Assembly: GCA_031273495.1 (NCBI GenBank)
Contig: JAISRT010000020.1
Coordinates: 1 to 41,581, forward strand
DNA: 41,581 nt
DNA from: Candidatus Ancillula kalotermitis
GTDB taxonomy: Bacteria > Actinomycetota > Actinomycetes > Actinomycetales > Bifidobacteriaceae
Reading direction: 5' to 3'
The notes beneath the pieces were generated by a model, which was given only the letters and a program-made list of their open reading frames with translations, was not told the origin of the DNA and ran no database searches. Each line of letters starts with the position of its first letter. Position 1 is the stretch's first letter. Position numbers and translations under genes: made by a program. This document shows positions 33,647 through 41,490 of the stretch, one piece after another.

Positions 33647-33730
33647 CTACAGTACCCCCGCTGGGATTACTACTCGCTACGCTGTCCGCAATGTAGCTCA
33701 GTTGACTCCTACAGTACCCCCGCTGGGATT
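33647..33730. repeat. Repeated tRNA-Lys 3' fragments
   Basis: CTACAGTACCCCCGCTGGGATT, the complement of the tRNA-Lys 3' end and its flank, occurs at 33647-33668 and 33709-33730, besides its place in the intact gene (34031-34052). In the first two copies it breaks off inside the T-loop and continues ACTACTCGCTACGC. A 61-base block at 33670-33730 equals 33992-34052 except for two or three bases. It also holds GTAGCTCAGTTGA, a D-arm fragment in the opposite direction. Confidence 0.85.
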
Positions 33731-33862
33731 ACTACTCGCTACGCAAGCAGACTCCTTCGTTCGCGGTTAGAATCCTTCAAACAAGTTTGATGATTCTACG
33801 CTCACTTCAGTCGTATCGAACCCAGGACACCCTGATTAAGAGTCAGGTGCTCTAACCAACTG
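33715..33862 (-). pseudogene. tRNA-Lys copy split in the T-loop and truncated
   Basis: Read on the minus strand, 33816-33862 is 47 bases identical to the intact tRNA-Lys from the D-loop to the first half of the T-loop. After an 85-base interruption (33731-33815) the rest of the T-arm and the acceptor 3' side follow (33715-33730). The 5' acceptor strand and part of the D-arm are missing, so it cannot make a tRNA. The interrupting piece begins ACTACTCGCTACGC and contains a hairpin at about 33769-33797. Confidence 0.75.
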
Positions 33863-33947
33863 TCATATTTTTGCCTCGCTCCTCAGCGCTCGCTTCGCTC
33901 GCTATATCGTCGCTTTCCGGCGCGGACCTCGCCTCGCCTACGCCTCG

Positions 33948-34006
33948 GCTCAAGCACACTTCGCTCGTTTAACGCTTCTGCAGAGCAGGCGCTACTCGCT
34001 ACGCTG
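33948..34006. repeat. Dispersed GC-rich repeat, copy 2
   Basis: Aligns with 10040-10097 with scattered differences. Here it lies directly before the 61-base tRNA-derived block, so the two may have spread as one unit. The surrounding 33863-33947 is also GC-rich and rich in CGCTCG words, with no gene seen. Confidence 0.75.
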
Positions 34007-34036
34007 TCCGCAATGTAGCTCAGTTGATTTCTACAG

Positions 34037-34110
34037 TACCCCCGCTGGGATTCGAACCCAGGACACCCTGATTAAGAGTCAGGTGCTCTAACCAACTGAG
34101 CTACGGAGGC
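34037..34110 (-). tRNA. tRNA-Lys (anticodon CTT)
   Basis: A 74-base cloverleaf: acceptor GCCTCCG paired with CGGGGGT (first pair G-T), D-arm GCTC/GAGC, and anticodon stem CCTGA/TCAGG with loop CTCTTAA. The variable loop is GTGTC and the T-arm CTGGG/CCCAG has loop TTCGAAT. The anticodon CTT reads lysine AAG. CCA is not encoded. The -10 TACAAT lies six bases before G1, so the transcript may start at the mature 5' end. Confidence 0.95.
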
Positions 34111-34116
34111 GTGTTG

Positions 34117-34144
34117 ATTGTAGGTGGCGCTAGTGAGGCGTCAA
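34117..34144 (-). promoter_or_regulatory. tRNA-Lys promoter
   Basis: TTGACG (34139-34144), a 16-base spacer and TACAAT (34117-34122) on the minus strand, six bases before the first base of the tRNA. Confidence 0.8.
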
Positions 34145-34199
34145 CACACAACTAGTATATTTTAGCAAACTTGAGGCAAATTGTTAAATCGCCCTGCAC

Positions 34200-34505
34200 C
34201 TAGACCGCATCGAAGCAAGAAGTTGCACCCGTGTGGCAAGTCGGCCCGTCTGGTGTCGCCAGGAACAGCAGTGCATCGTCGTCGCAGTCCGCACGAATAG
34301 ATGTGACGTGTAGGAAGTTCCCCGAGGTCGCACCTTTCACCCAGAGCTCGTTGCGTGACCGAGACCAGAACGTCGCCAGTCCAGTCTCCTTCGTCTTCTC
34401 GATTGCCTCGTAATTCGCAAACCCCAGCATCAAAACTTGCCTTGTCGCCTCGTCTTGCACTACAACAGGAACTAGCCCGACGGAATCCTGATCAAGCGTC
34501 TTCAT
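34200..34505 (-). CDS. hisI: Phosphoribosyl-AMP cyclohydrolase HisI
   Basis: The product (101 aa) opens the adenine ring in the third step of histidine synthesis. The family signature FWSRSRNELWVKGATSGN is at 47-64. Metal-site cysteines are Cys74 in DCDDDALL, Cys90 in CHTG and Cys97 in SCF. The single-function form lacks the HisE part. The ATG at 34505 lies inside the end of obgE (14-base overlap); the longer frame is only the obgE shadow. No other his gene is near; hisI is the last gene of a ribosomal-protein and Obg unit, an uncommon place. Confidence 0.95.
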   Translation of the reverse strand: MKTLDQDSVGLVPVVVQDEATRQVLMLGFANYEAIEKTKETGLATFWSRSRNELWVKGATSGNFLHVTSIRADCDDDALLFLATPDGPTCHTGATSCFDAV

Positions 34506-36129
34506 CGATCTCATACTCCTCAACCCCCTGATATGCGTGCTCGGCGTCAAAGTCCGGCTCTGCCCAATAGCCCTTTTTCCGGTCCTGCTCAAACTCTTCA
34601 CGTGTGGCAGCCCTGGCGTCTTGCCGCTGGTGGAACTGATCACGCTTCTCTTTGCGCGTCATCCGGCTGACCCTCTCGTTCATGTCAATGCGCGTGTCTT
34701 CGCCCCGTATATTCGAGTACAGTATCTCTGAACCTGCAGAAAACGCCGGCTCGAAGCTAAACGCGTAGTACTCCTGCTCAGTCTTCACGTATTTAGCACG
34801 CGAATTCGTCGTCAAAATCCTGACCTCATCATGCTCAACTGCACCAAGTTTGGTCAACTCTTCCTCAACGCCCACTTTCGCTAGTCGGTCTGCAAGGTAT
34901 CCCACCGCCTCGTCATTCGCGAAGTCTGTCTGCAACACCCAGTTTCGCAGTTTCTCACTCTCCACCTCAAAATACGGACTACTCGCGCCGCCCTTCTTCG
35001 TGATCTTGAATGTTGCTGTCTGCCCGTCACGCTTGCGGTGTAGTGGTTTAATCGTTATCTCTTCGAGTTCGTCTGCCGCCTGCGCAGTCTGCACGTATTC
35101 GTTCGCCTTAACTTCCTGGACGAGCCTGCCGAGCTCCGAAACGAATACATCAAGCCCCGCGTGTGTCGCTGCTGAAACCGAAAATGTAGTAACACCTCTA
35201 GACCTGAACTCCGCTGCAGCAAGTTCTGCTAAATCGGATGCTGCTCTGTCATCAATCTTGTTCAGTAACACAAGTTTAGGCCGCTCCAAAATCGGTGACC
35301 CTGAGTCATTATGTAACTCATCATACCGCGCTAACTCTTCAACAATTGTATCGAAATCTGAAATGGGGTCACGCCCCGGCTCGTAAGTCAAGCAGTCGAT
35401 CACATGAACTATCACTTTTGTGCGCTGGATGTGCCGCAGAAACTCGTGCCCCAACCCTTTACCTTCAGAAGCACCAGGAATCAGACCAGGCACGTCAGCA
35501 ACCGTAAAAGTGAAACCGTGCGATGACACTACACCAAGATTAGGCGTCAGCGTGGTGAACGGGTAGTCCGCGATTTTTGGACGCGCCGCTGAGATGGCAG
35601 CAACAATAGAACTCTTTCCAGCGCTCGGAAAACCCACCAGGGCAACATCAGCCAGCAGTTTCAGCTCGAAAATGAGGTCAGCTTCCTCACCCTTCACGCC
35701 GTTTAATGCAAAACCTGGTGCCTTGCGTGTCGAGGAGGCAAGTGCGGCATTACCGAGACCACCAACCCCACCTTTTAGCAGCATAAACTCCGCGGTCTCG
35801 CCAGACATATCGACAATAGTTTCACCTTCACTCGACTTTACCACTGTCCCCACGGGCACCTCAAGAACAAGGTCATCGCCACGTTTCCCGTCTTTATCGC
35901 CACCGAGTCCTTGTGTCCCCGAATCAGCACGTCTTGTGGAGTTGAAATGGAAGTCTAATAATGACTGGATTTGTGAGTTTGTCCTGAGAATGATTGACCC
36001 ACCGTTTCCGCCATTACCGCCGTTCGGTCCTGCTAGCGGTTTGAACTTTTCACGCCGAATTGAGGCGCACCCATTCCCACCGTTCCCAGCTTTGAGGTGC
36101 ACTACGGCACGGTCAATGAAGTCTACCAA
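34492..36129 (-). CDS. obgE: GTPase Obg/CgtA
   Basis: The 545-residue product is the essential ribosome-assembly GTPase. The glycine-rich Obg fold covers 1-160. The G domain has P-loop GFPSAGKSS (166-174), DVPG (212-215) and LLNKID (near 288), and an OCT domain spans about 350-435. A charged, acidic C-terminal extension (about 440-545) follows, of the kind found in bifidobacterial and other actinobacterial Obg proteins. It starts three bases after rpmA, in the conserved rplU-rpmA-obgE order. Confidence 0.97.
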   Translation of the reverse strand: MVDFIDRAVVHLKAGNGGNGCASIRREKFKPLAGPNGGNGGNGGSIILRTNSQIQSLLDFHFNSTRRADSGTQGLGGDKDGKRGDDLVLEVPVGTVVKSSEGETIVDMSGETAEFMLLKGGVGGLGNAALASSTRKAPGFALNGVKGEEADLIFELKLLADVALVGFPSAGKSSIVAAISAARPKIADYPFTTLTPNLGVVSSHGFTFTVADVPGLIPGASEGKGLGHEFLRHIQRTKVIVHVIDCLTYEPGRDPISDFDTIVEELARYDELHNDSGSPILERPKLVLLNKIDDRAASDLAELAAAEFRSRGVTTFSVSAATHAGLDVFVSELGRLVQEVKANEYVQTAQAADELEEITIKPLHRKRDGQTATFKITKKGGASSPYFEVESEKLRNWVLQTDFANDEAVGYLADRLAKVGVEEELTKLGAVEHDEVRILTTNSRAKYVKTEQEYYAFSFEPAFSAGSEILYSNIRGEDTRIDMNERVSRMTRKEKRDQFHQRQDARAATREEFEQDRKKGYWAEPDFDAEHAYQGVEEYEIDEDA

Positions 36130-36132
36130 AAC

Positions 36133-36387
36133 TTAGGCTGGCACGACGATGTCGACGACTTTACGGTCACGCCTCTCGCCAAACTTAACTTCACCTTTTG
36201 CGAGTGCGAATAGAGTGTAGTCTTTACCTAGACCAACGTTCACACCAGGGTGGAAGGATGTACCGCGTTGACGGACGATAATTTCACCAGCATTAACAAT
36301 TTCACCACCGAAGCGCTTCACTCCGAGTCGTTGTGCATTTGAATCGCGACCATTTTTTGATGACGATGCTCCCTTTTTATGTGCCAT
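36133..36387 (-). CDS. rpmA: Ribosomal protein bL27
   Basis: The product (84 aa) is large-subunit protein bL27, whose N-terminal tail reaches the peptidyl-transferase centre. It begins [20 protein letters not shown] and carries [17 protein letters not shown] and HPGVNVG, all typical. An AGGAGG ribosome site precedes the ATG. It lies 23 bases after rplU and three bases before obgE. Confidence 0.98.
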   Translation of the reverse strand: MAHKKGASSSKNGRDSNAQRLGVKRFGGEIVNAGEIIVRQRGTSFHPGVNVGLGKDYTLFALAKGEVKFGERRDRKVVDIVVPA

Positions 36388-36410
36388 ACTATTCTACCTC
36401 CTAAACCTAA

Positions 36411-36743
36411 CTACGCTTTAATTCCAACAATTTTCAACCGAGTCTGCTCTTGGCGATGACCCCAACGCTTACGATACCCAGTCTTGTTCTTATACTTCAT
36501 GCCAACAATTTTAGTGCCACGTTCTTGATTCAAAACCTCTGCGGTCACTTTAACCTTTTCCAGCTTCGAAGAGTCAGCAACTACGCCTCCCTTTTCGTCC
36601 ACGTATAGGACTGCTGGCAGGTCAACTTTTGCTCCGTCAGCAAGAACTTTTCCCTTATTGTCTTTAATTCTGTTAACAACAATTACATCATCAACGCTTA
36701 CTTTTGCTTGGTTTGCACCAGTCTTTACAATTGCGTATGTCAT
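36411..36743 (-). CDS. rplU: Ribosomal protein bL21
   Basis: The product (110 aa, near the usual 103) is large-subunit protein bL21. It begins MTYAIVKTGANQAKVSVDD and ends with the conserved KYKNKTGYRKRWGHRQ followed by T-x-L-K-I. GAAAGGAAAT serves as ribosome site. It is the first gene of the rplU-rpmA-obgE-hisI unit. Confidence 0.97.
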   Translation of the reverse strand: MTYAIVKTGANQAKVSVDDVIVVNRIKDNKGKVLADGAKVDLPAVLYVDEKGGVVADSSKLEKVKVTAEVLNQERGTKIVGMKYKNKTGYRKRWGHRQEQTRLKIVGIKA

Positions 36744-36764
36744 AATTTCCTTTCTAACCTATCT

Positions 36765-36793
36765 ATTGTAGCGCGTATTGGTCTAAAAGTTAA
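36765..36793 (-). promoter_or_regulatory. rplU promoter
   Basis: TTAACT (36788-36793), 17 bases and TACAAT (36765-36770) on the minus strand. The -35 region sits next to the divergent acpS promoter. Confidence 0.75.
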
Positions 36794-36804
36794 ATCAGTT
36801 CTGC

Positions 36805-36810
36805 TACACT
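36805..36810 (+). promoter_or_regulatory. acpS -10 box
   Basis: TACACT in TTCTGCTACACT, an extended -10 box. Six bases later (ATAGAC) comes the ATT codon at 36817 that begins the conserved AcpS sequence. Confidence 0.75.
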
Positions 36811-36816
36811 ATAGAC

Positions 36817-37362
36817 ATTCGACTTGGAAACGGCGTAGATTTGGTCAACATTGGCAGTTTTGCCGACGTGTTGACTTCGGATGCTGGCGCCTGGAAGAGG
36901 ATGGTGTTCACTGGGAACGAGTTGCGCGACGCGTTGACAAGGCCGTCAGAATTTGAGACACTGGCAGGGAAGTGGGCAGCGAAAGAGGCGTTTGTCAAGG
37001 CGTGGTCAAGCTTCGAGATTGGAGTGCCACCCAAAATCCCCGACAACCTCTGGAGCGAGATTGAGATTCTCCGAGATGTGTATTCTAGACCGCTAATCAG
37101 GTTAACTGGCAGGACAAAACGTGCCTTCGAAGAGGAGCACCCCAACGCCACCATCACGCTATCGATTTCACACGACTCCGCCCCCCACGACACTCCGCAC
37201 GCAGCGCACCCACTAGCGCAACAGTCCGCACCCCACGCCTCGCAGTCCACGCCTTCCGCAAGCTGCGTGTCCAACATTACTGCGCCGTCAGTGCCGCCAG
37301 TGACAGTCCCTGAAGGCTATGCAATCGCACAAGTCATCATCATTCACCCCCATTCACTCTAA
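36817..37362 (+). CDS. acpS: Holo-[acyl-carrier-protein] synthase AcpS with an internal insertion
   Basis: The enzyme moves 4'-phosphopantetheine from CoA to acyl carrier protein. Numbered from the ATT at 36817, the product has 181 residues. The N-terminal motif LGNGVDLVNI carries the metal-binding Asp8, KWAAKEAFVKAW (52-63) carries Glu57, and SISHD (116-120) and GYAIAQV (167-173) close the fold. Between the last two lies about 46 residues rich in Ala, Pro, Ser and His that other AcpS proteins lack. The first ordinary start (TTG 36841) would remove Asp8. Upstream, an in-frame stop at 36784 limits the choice to ATT or ATA. It overlaps ptrB tail-to-tail by 23 bases. Confidence 0.93.
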   Translation: MRLGNGVDLVNIGSFADVLTSDAGAWKRMVFTGNELRDALTRPSEFETLAGKWAAKEAFVKAWSSFEIGVPPKIPDNLWSEIEILRDVYSRPLIRLTGRTKRAFEEEHPNATITLSISHDSAPHDTPHAAHPLAQQSAPHASQSTPSASCVSNITAPSVPPVTVPEGYAIAQVIIIHPHSL

Positions 37363-39571
37363 GGACATCGAGGCACCATGCGAACTCAAACGCCGTCTGT
37401 TTCCAGGAGTTGTAGCGCCCCGAAACCCCACCGTGCCCGGCTTCCATTTCGCACTTGAGCAATGCGTCATACCCGTTTTCCTGCAACTTCGCCACCCATT
37501 TTGCAGGCTCAACGTAAAGCACCCGTGTGTCGTTCAGAGAAGTAGTCGCTAAAATTCGCACCCCGCGCTTCTCATTCACGCATTTTTCAACCCCTGTAGT
37601 TCGTGTGTCCAAAGGGGCAATGTTTTCATACGGCGAGTAACTCTTCATATATTCGTAAACATCGCGGTCCTCAACTGGGTTTCCCCATTCCTCCCACTCA
37701 GGGATTGTCAGTGGCAGTTCTGGCTTTAATATACTCGTCAAGGGGTCCACAAACGGCACGTCGGCTTCAACCCCAGCGTAAAGCTCAGGCGCAAGGTTCA
37801 AAGCAGCGCCGACTAATAGGCCACCAGCACTACCGCCATTCGCAATGAGCCTGTCTGGTGCGGCAACCCCACTTTCGATCAGCCACTTCGAGCAGGCCAC
37901 GAAATCAGTGAAACTGTTACGCTTCTTGAGCAATTTCCCGTCAAGATACCACTTCCGACCCTTCTCCGACCCACCTCGAACATGCGCAACTGCGAAAACC
38001 ACACCCCGATCAAGCAATGACAACCGTGGCACAGAAAAGTAGGGATCAAGCGAAATGCCATAACTACCATAGCCGTAAATTATCGTCGGGCGGGCAATCA
38101 CACCCAAATCATCATCACATTTTGCGCCCTGCACATTTTCATGTTTCTTGTACACAATCGACATCGGAATCTTCTCGCCGTCTTCCGCCTCGACCCACAC
38201 ACGCTTTTCGCAGTATTCCGCCTGATTAAACACTGTTCCGTCCGCTAGTGCTAGAACTTCGTGCTCATCAATCAACTTCTGCTCAGCGTTCCTGACGTCA
38301 AGTGCCAGCAACTTTGATGGAGAGGTGTACGAAACGTAGGACCAACACACAATAGGCGACTTGAAGTCCGTTGCACTTGCCCCAACTGAATAGATCTCAA
38401 GTCCCTCAGGGCGTATTTCGGATGCCCGTCGCATTGCTTTGACCTTATCGTCGAGAAAGTCCTGCATTTTGAGCAAATACACCCTGTTTAGCGTGTCTTT
38501 CCGCGCGGAAACTAGTAGGAAGTCCTGATAATACGACACCCCGTTGATTTTACCCCATTCCACCGAGCTAGCGAACCTACCGAGTTTCTTGCCCAACTTC
38601 GCTGAGTTTGAGTCTTGTGAATTAGCACTTTCTGCACGAATTTCCAGCTCATATAGGTCAATGTCAAAGTCGTCGGAGTCGCGATTGTGCACCAAAAACG
38701 CTAAGTTCTGGTCAGTCAGTAGCACGATTTCTGCTTCAACATCCTTTTCCCGGGGCAGTATGCATTCGAACACACCACTCGGATTGTTGGCGTCAAGTAT
38801 CCAGATTTCGTCACTCGTTTTTGACGTCGACTCCAAATATAACCACCGTTTGTCCCTAGAAATGTCAGCCCCGACGTTAAACCTCTCGTCGTCTTCCTGA
38901 AAAACTAGCACATCCGCCTCGACTTCAGTCCCAATCTCGTGCCGCCAGACCTGAAAACTCCTCCAGGTATCGTCAAGTCTAGTGTAAAATACATACCGAC
39001 CGCTGACGTCAAAAGTTGCACCTGCCGCAGTGTCGAGTATTACATCATTTAGGTCCTCACTAGTGTTCAAATCACGAATATGTAGCTCGTATCGCTCGTT
39101 CCCCTCAACATCAAATGCGTAGAGCATAAATGCACCGTCTTCGGTAATGTCAGAGCTACCGAGGCTGTAGAACTCCGCGCTGAGCTTCTTCACTTCAACA
39201 TTTGGGTCAAAAATCACTTCAAACTCATCCTCGCGCAGAGTGTCCGACTTTCTAGGCATCCAGTCGTCCTCATTTACAACCGGGAAACGGCAAGTTAGCG
39301 CGTAGTTTAGGCCTTCAACAGTCTGCGAAAAGTACCAGAAATCGCCTACCCGTGCCGCGACCGACATATCAGTTTCCTTGGTCCGCGCCTTAATCTCAGC
39401 AAAAATCTGTTCCTGGAGCTCATTAGTGTGTGCAGTTCTCTTCTCAGTCTCCGAGTTCTGACTGTTCAGGAATTCCAACACATCTACATCATCCTTCGCG
39501 CGCATCCACTCATACTCGTCAATGAAAACATCGCCGTGGAATATACGCTCAGTTGCGACCTTCTTCACCAT
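37340..39571 (-). CDS. Oligopeptidase B-type prolyl oligopeptidase (family S9)
   Basis: The 743-residue product has an N-terminal beta-propeller (about 60-410) and a C-terminal alpha/beta hydrolase domain. The likely triad is Ser near 578 in GGSAGG, Asp near 680 in LNDTRV and His near 712 in EAGHGG. GSYG and HVRGGSEKGRKWY are typical of oligopeptidase B (PtrB). No signal peptide, so it acts on peptides in the cytoplasm, as does the product of the upstream gene. The ATG overlaps the end of pepO by seven bases, so the two are made together. Some extra length is in the propeller region. Confidence 0.93.
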   Translation of the reverse strand: MVKKVATERIFHGDVFIDEYEWMRAKDDVDVLEFLNSQNSETEKRTAHTNELQEQIFAEIKARTKETDMSVAARVGDFWYFSQTVEGLNYALTCRFPVVNEDDWMPRKSDTLREDEFEVIFDPNVEVKKLSAEFYSLGSSDITEDGAFMLYAFDVEGNERYELHIRDLNTSEDLNDVILDTAAGATFDVSGRYVFYTRLDDTWRSFQVWRHEIGTEVEADVLVFQEDDERFNVGADISRDKRWLYLESTSKTSDEIWILDANNPSGVFECILPREKDVEAEIVLLTDQNLAFLVHNRDSDDFDIDLYELEIRAESANSQDSNSAKLGKKLGRFASSVEWGKINGVSYYQDFLLVSARKDTLNRVYLLKMQDFLDDKVKAMRRASEIRPEGLEIYSVGASATDFKSPIVCWSYVSYTSPSKLLALDVRNAEQKLIDEHEVLALADGTVFNQAEYCEKRVWVEAEDGEKIPMSIVYKKHENVQGAKCDDDLGVIARPTIIYGYGSYGISLDPYFSVPRLSLLDRGVVFAVAHVRGGSEKGRKWYLDGKLLKKRNSFTDFVACSKWLIESGVAAPDRLIANGGSAGGLLVGAALNLAPELYAGVEADVPFVDPLTSILKPELPLTIPEWEEWGNPVEDRDVYEYMKSYSPYENIAPLDTRTTGVEKCVNEKRGVRILATTSLNDTRVLYVEPAKWVAKLQENGYDALLKCEMEAGHGGVSGRYNSWKQTAFEFAWCLDVLRVNGGE

Positions 39572-41484
39572 ATATCCACTCTTTCTTCAGGTGCAACATA
39601 CATCCCATCGCCTGGCTTGACGTCGAATGCCACCTGAAATGCATCAAGGTTACGCACAGTGTTCGCTCGAAACTCAGCAGGGGAGTGCGGGTCTATGGCA
39701 AGTAATGTGGTAGCGAACTCGTCAGTCGCCTTATTCCGCCAGAGCAGTGCGAACGCCTCGAAGAACTTCTGCACGCTAAATCGGTCTGCAAGGAGTAGTT
39801 CATCAATTGTTTCGAAGCCACGTGCTATACTATAGGAAAGCAATGCGATTTTCAGTCCTGCGAGGTCTCCCACGTTCTCGCCAGTAGTCAATTTGCCGTT
39901 GACATGTGCATCAGGATTACCTTCAAGTTGGAGTGGGACAAATTTATCAAACTGTGCATTGAGTTTATCTGTGAGTGCGTTAAATTTCGCTTTGTCCTCT
40001 TCGAGCCACCAGTTCTCAAGTTCACCATCTCCGCCGTATTCTGAGCCTTGATCGTCAAAACCGTGCCCAATCTCGTGCCCAATAACTGCACCAATTCCGC
40101 CGTAATTTTCCACTTCTGGGCGGTTCGGGTCAAAGAAGGGGGGCTGAAGAATCGCCGCTGGGAAGACTATCACATTTTCTGGTGGGTTATAATACGCGTT
40201 CACAGTCTGTGGTGTCATATGCCAGAGCAGTTTGTCCACTGGCTGCCCGATTTTCTTGCACTTTTCCGAATAGTTGAATCTGAGGTAGCTGAGCATATTT
40301 TCCCAGAGTGCGTCCTGAAACTGCAGGTCGGAGTAGTCATGCCAGTGCTTTGGAAGCCCAATTTCATAGGTGAACTTACTCAACTTGACTAGCGCCTTCT
40401 CCTTCGTTTTACTTGACAGCCACTTCGCCTCGCCAATACTCTTTCGATACGCCTTAATCAGATTTTCTACAAGGTTCTCCATTTGTTCACGCGCTTCTGG
40501 TGGGAAGTATTTCTCGACATACACTTGCCCAATTTCGTCACCGCAGAATGAATTGACAAGCGAGACACCCTTTTTCCAGCGCGGCGGCTCAGTTTGCATA
40601 CCCGAAAAGATGCGTGTGTATTCAAATTTGAGCGCTTCTGCCTTTTCCGTCAAAACATTTGCAAACGCCTCTACTAAATGACACTTTGCCCAGTTCTTCC
40701 ACTCAAGAAAATGTTCAGCATTCCATAGTGTTTGCATATTTTCGAAAAAGTCTACTTGGTTAATGTCAACAACAGTGTCACCGTCCACTTCGGTATACAA
40801 CTCATCTAAATGGAAATCGGCAAGCAGACTGCAGGCTTGCGAAAATAGCATCGGGTTATGGGTTTCCTGCACAATTCGGCACCTCGCGGCATCCCAATGT
40901 AACTTGGCAATCGCGGACTCAAACTTGAACACTTTCGCCGCGTCCGCACTCAGGACTGTCCCAGTGCAGATGTAGTCAACTAGATTCTGCAGTTTCGTAG
41001 TCGCTAACTCACGTAGTTCTTGATACTGCGGCTCACGATAATACGACTCGTCTGGCAAGCTCAACCCCCCTTGCGCAAAGTGCAAAGTGTTAAAGTCTGG
41101 GTTGTCGAGGTCGTTGTAGACATCAGCCCGCAAGGGTAGGAGCCCGAAAGTGCTATAGTTCTTCACTAGCCAATCGTTCAAGTCACCCCAGCTCGCGAGA
41201 TTCTCCACTTCTGCGAGCAGTTCAACTAGCGGTGCAACTCCTCGTGTTTCAATGGCATCGACATCCATATAGCTTGAATACAGCCGAAAACTCAGTGGTA
41301 TTGACCCTTGGGACCCACTATCCTCAAGCAACTCGCGCTGCACTTTTAATGACTCCTCGGCAAGTATGTCGAAACTTCCCCAACGAGGCTTATCGCTCGG
41401 GATTGTCGTATTCTCCAGCCACTCGCCATTTACCGCACGGAACAAATCATCTTGCGGACGCACTTTTTCTACATATTCACTCAT
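39565..41484 (-). CDS. M13 family zinc metallopeptidase (PepO-like)
   Basis: The 639-residue product is a neprilysin-type endopeptidase without a membrane anchor, the form found in lactobacilli and actinobacteria. The zinc motif HEIGHGFDDQG lies near residue 470, with the third ligand Glu in GENVGDLAG near 534. Substrate-binding VNAYYNPPENVIVFPA lies before it. It probably degrades oligopeptides to feed ptrB products. TATACT lies six bases before the ATG, so the mRNA is likely leaderless. It is the first gene of a two-peptidase operon. Confidence 0.95.
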   Translation of the reverse strand: MSEYVEKVRPQDDLFRAVNGEWLENTTIPSDKPRWGSFDILAEESLKVQRELLEDSGSQGSIPLSFRLYSSYMDVDAIETRGVAPLVELLAEVENLASWGDLNDWLVKNYSTFGLLPLRADVYNDLDNPDFNTLHFAQGGLSLPDESYYREPQYQELRELATTKLQNLVDYICTGTVLSADAAKVFKFESAIAKLHWDAARCRIVQETHNPMLFSQACSLLADFHLDELYTEVDGDTVVDINQVDFFENMQTLWNAEHFLEWKNWAKCHLVEAFANVLTEKAEALKFEYTRIFSGMQTEPPRWKKGVSLVNSFCGDEIGQVYVEKYFPPEAREQMENLVENLIKAYRKSIGEAKWLSSKTKEKALVKLSKFTYEIGLPKHWHDYSDLQFQDALWENMLSYLRFNYSEKCKKIGQPVDKLLWHMTPQTVNAYYNPPENVIVFPAAILQPPFFDPNRPEVENYGGIGAVIGHEIGHGFDDQGSEYGGDGELENWWLEEDKAKFNALTDKLNAQFDKFVPLQLEGNPDAHVNGKLTTGENVGDLAGLKIALLSYSIARGFETIDELLLADRFSVQKFFEAFALLWRNKATDEFATTLLAIDPHSPAEFRANTVRNLDAFQVAFDVKPGDGMYVAPEERVDIW

Positions 41485-41490
41485 ATTTCA

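Noticed and set aside
34506-34643. Longer HisI with an added N-terminus
   Set aside because: The extra part is only the other frame of obgE; the family starts near MKTLDQ.
37340-37362. Overlap of acpS and ptrB ends as a frameshift artefact
   Set aside because: Both proteins keep their conserved ends (acpS through QVIIIHP, ptrB past the catalytic His), so a short convergent overlap is the simpler reading.
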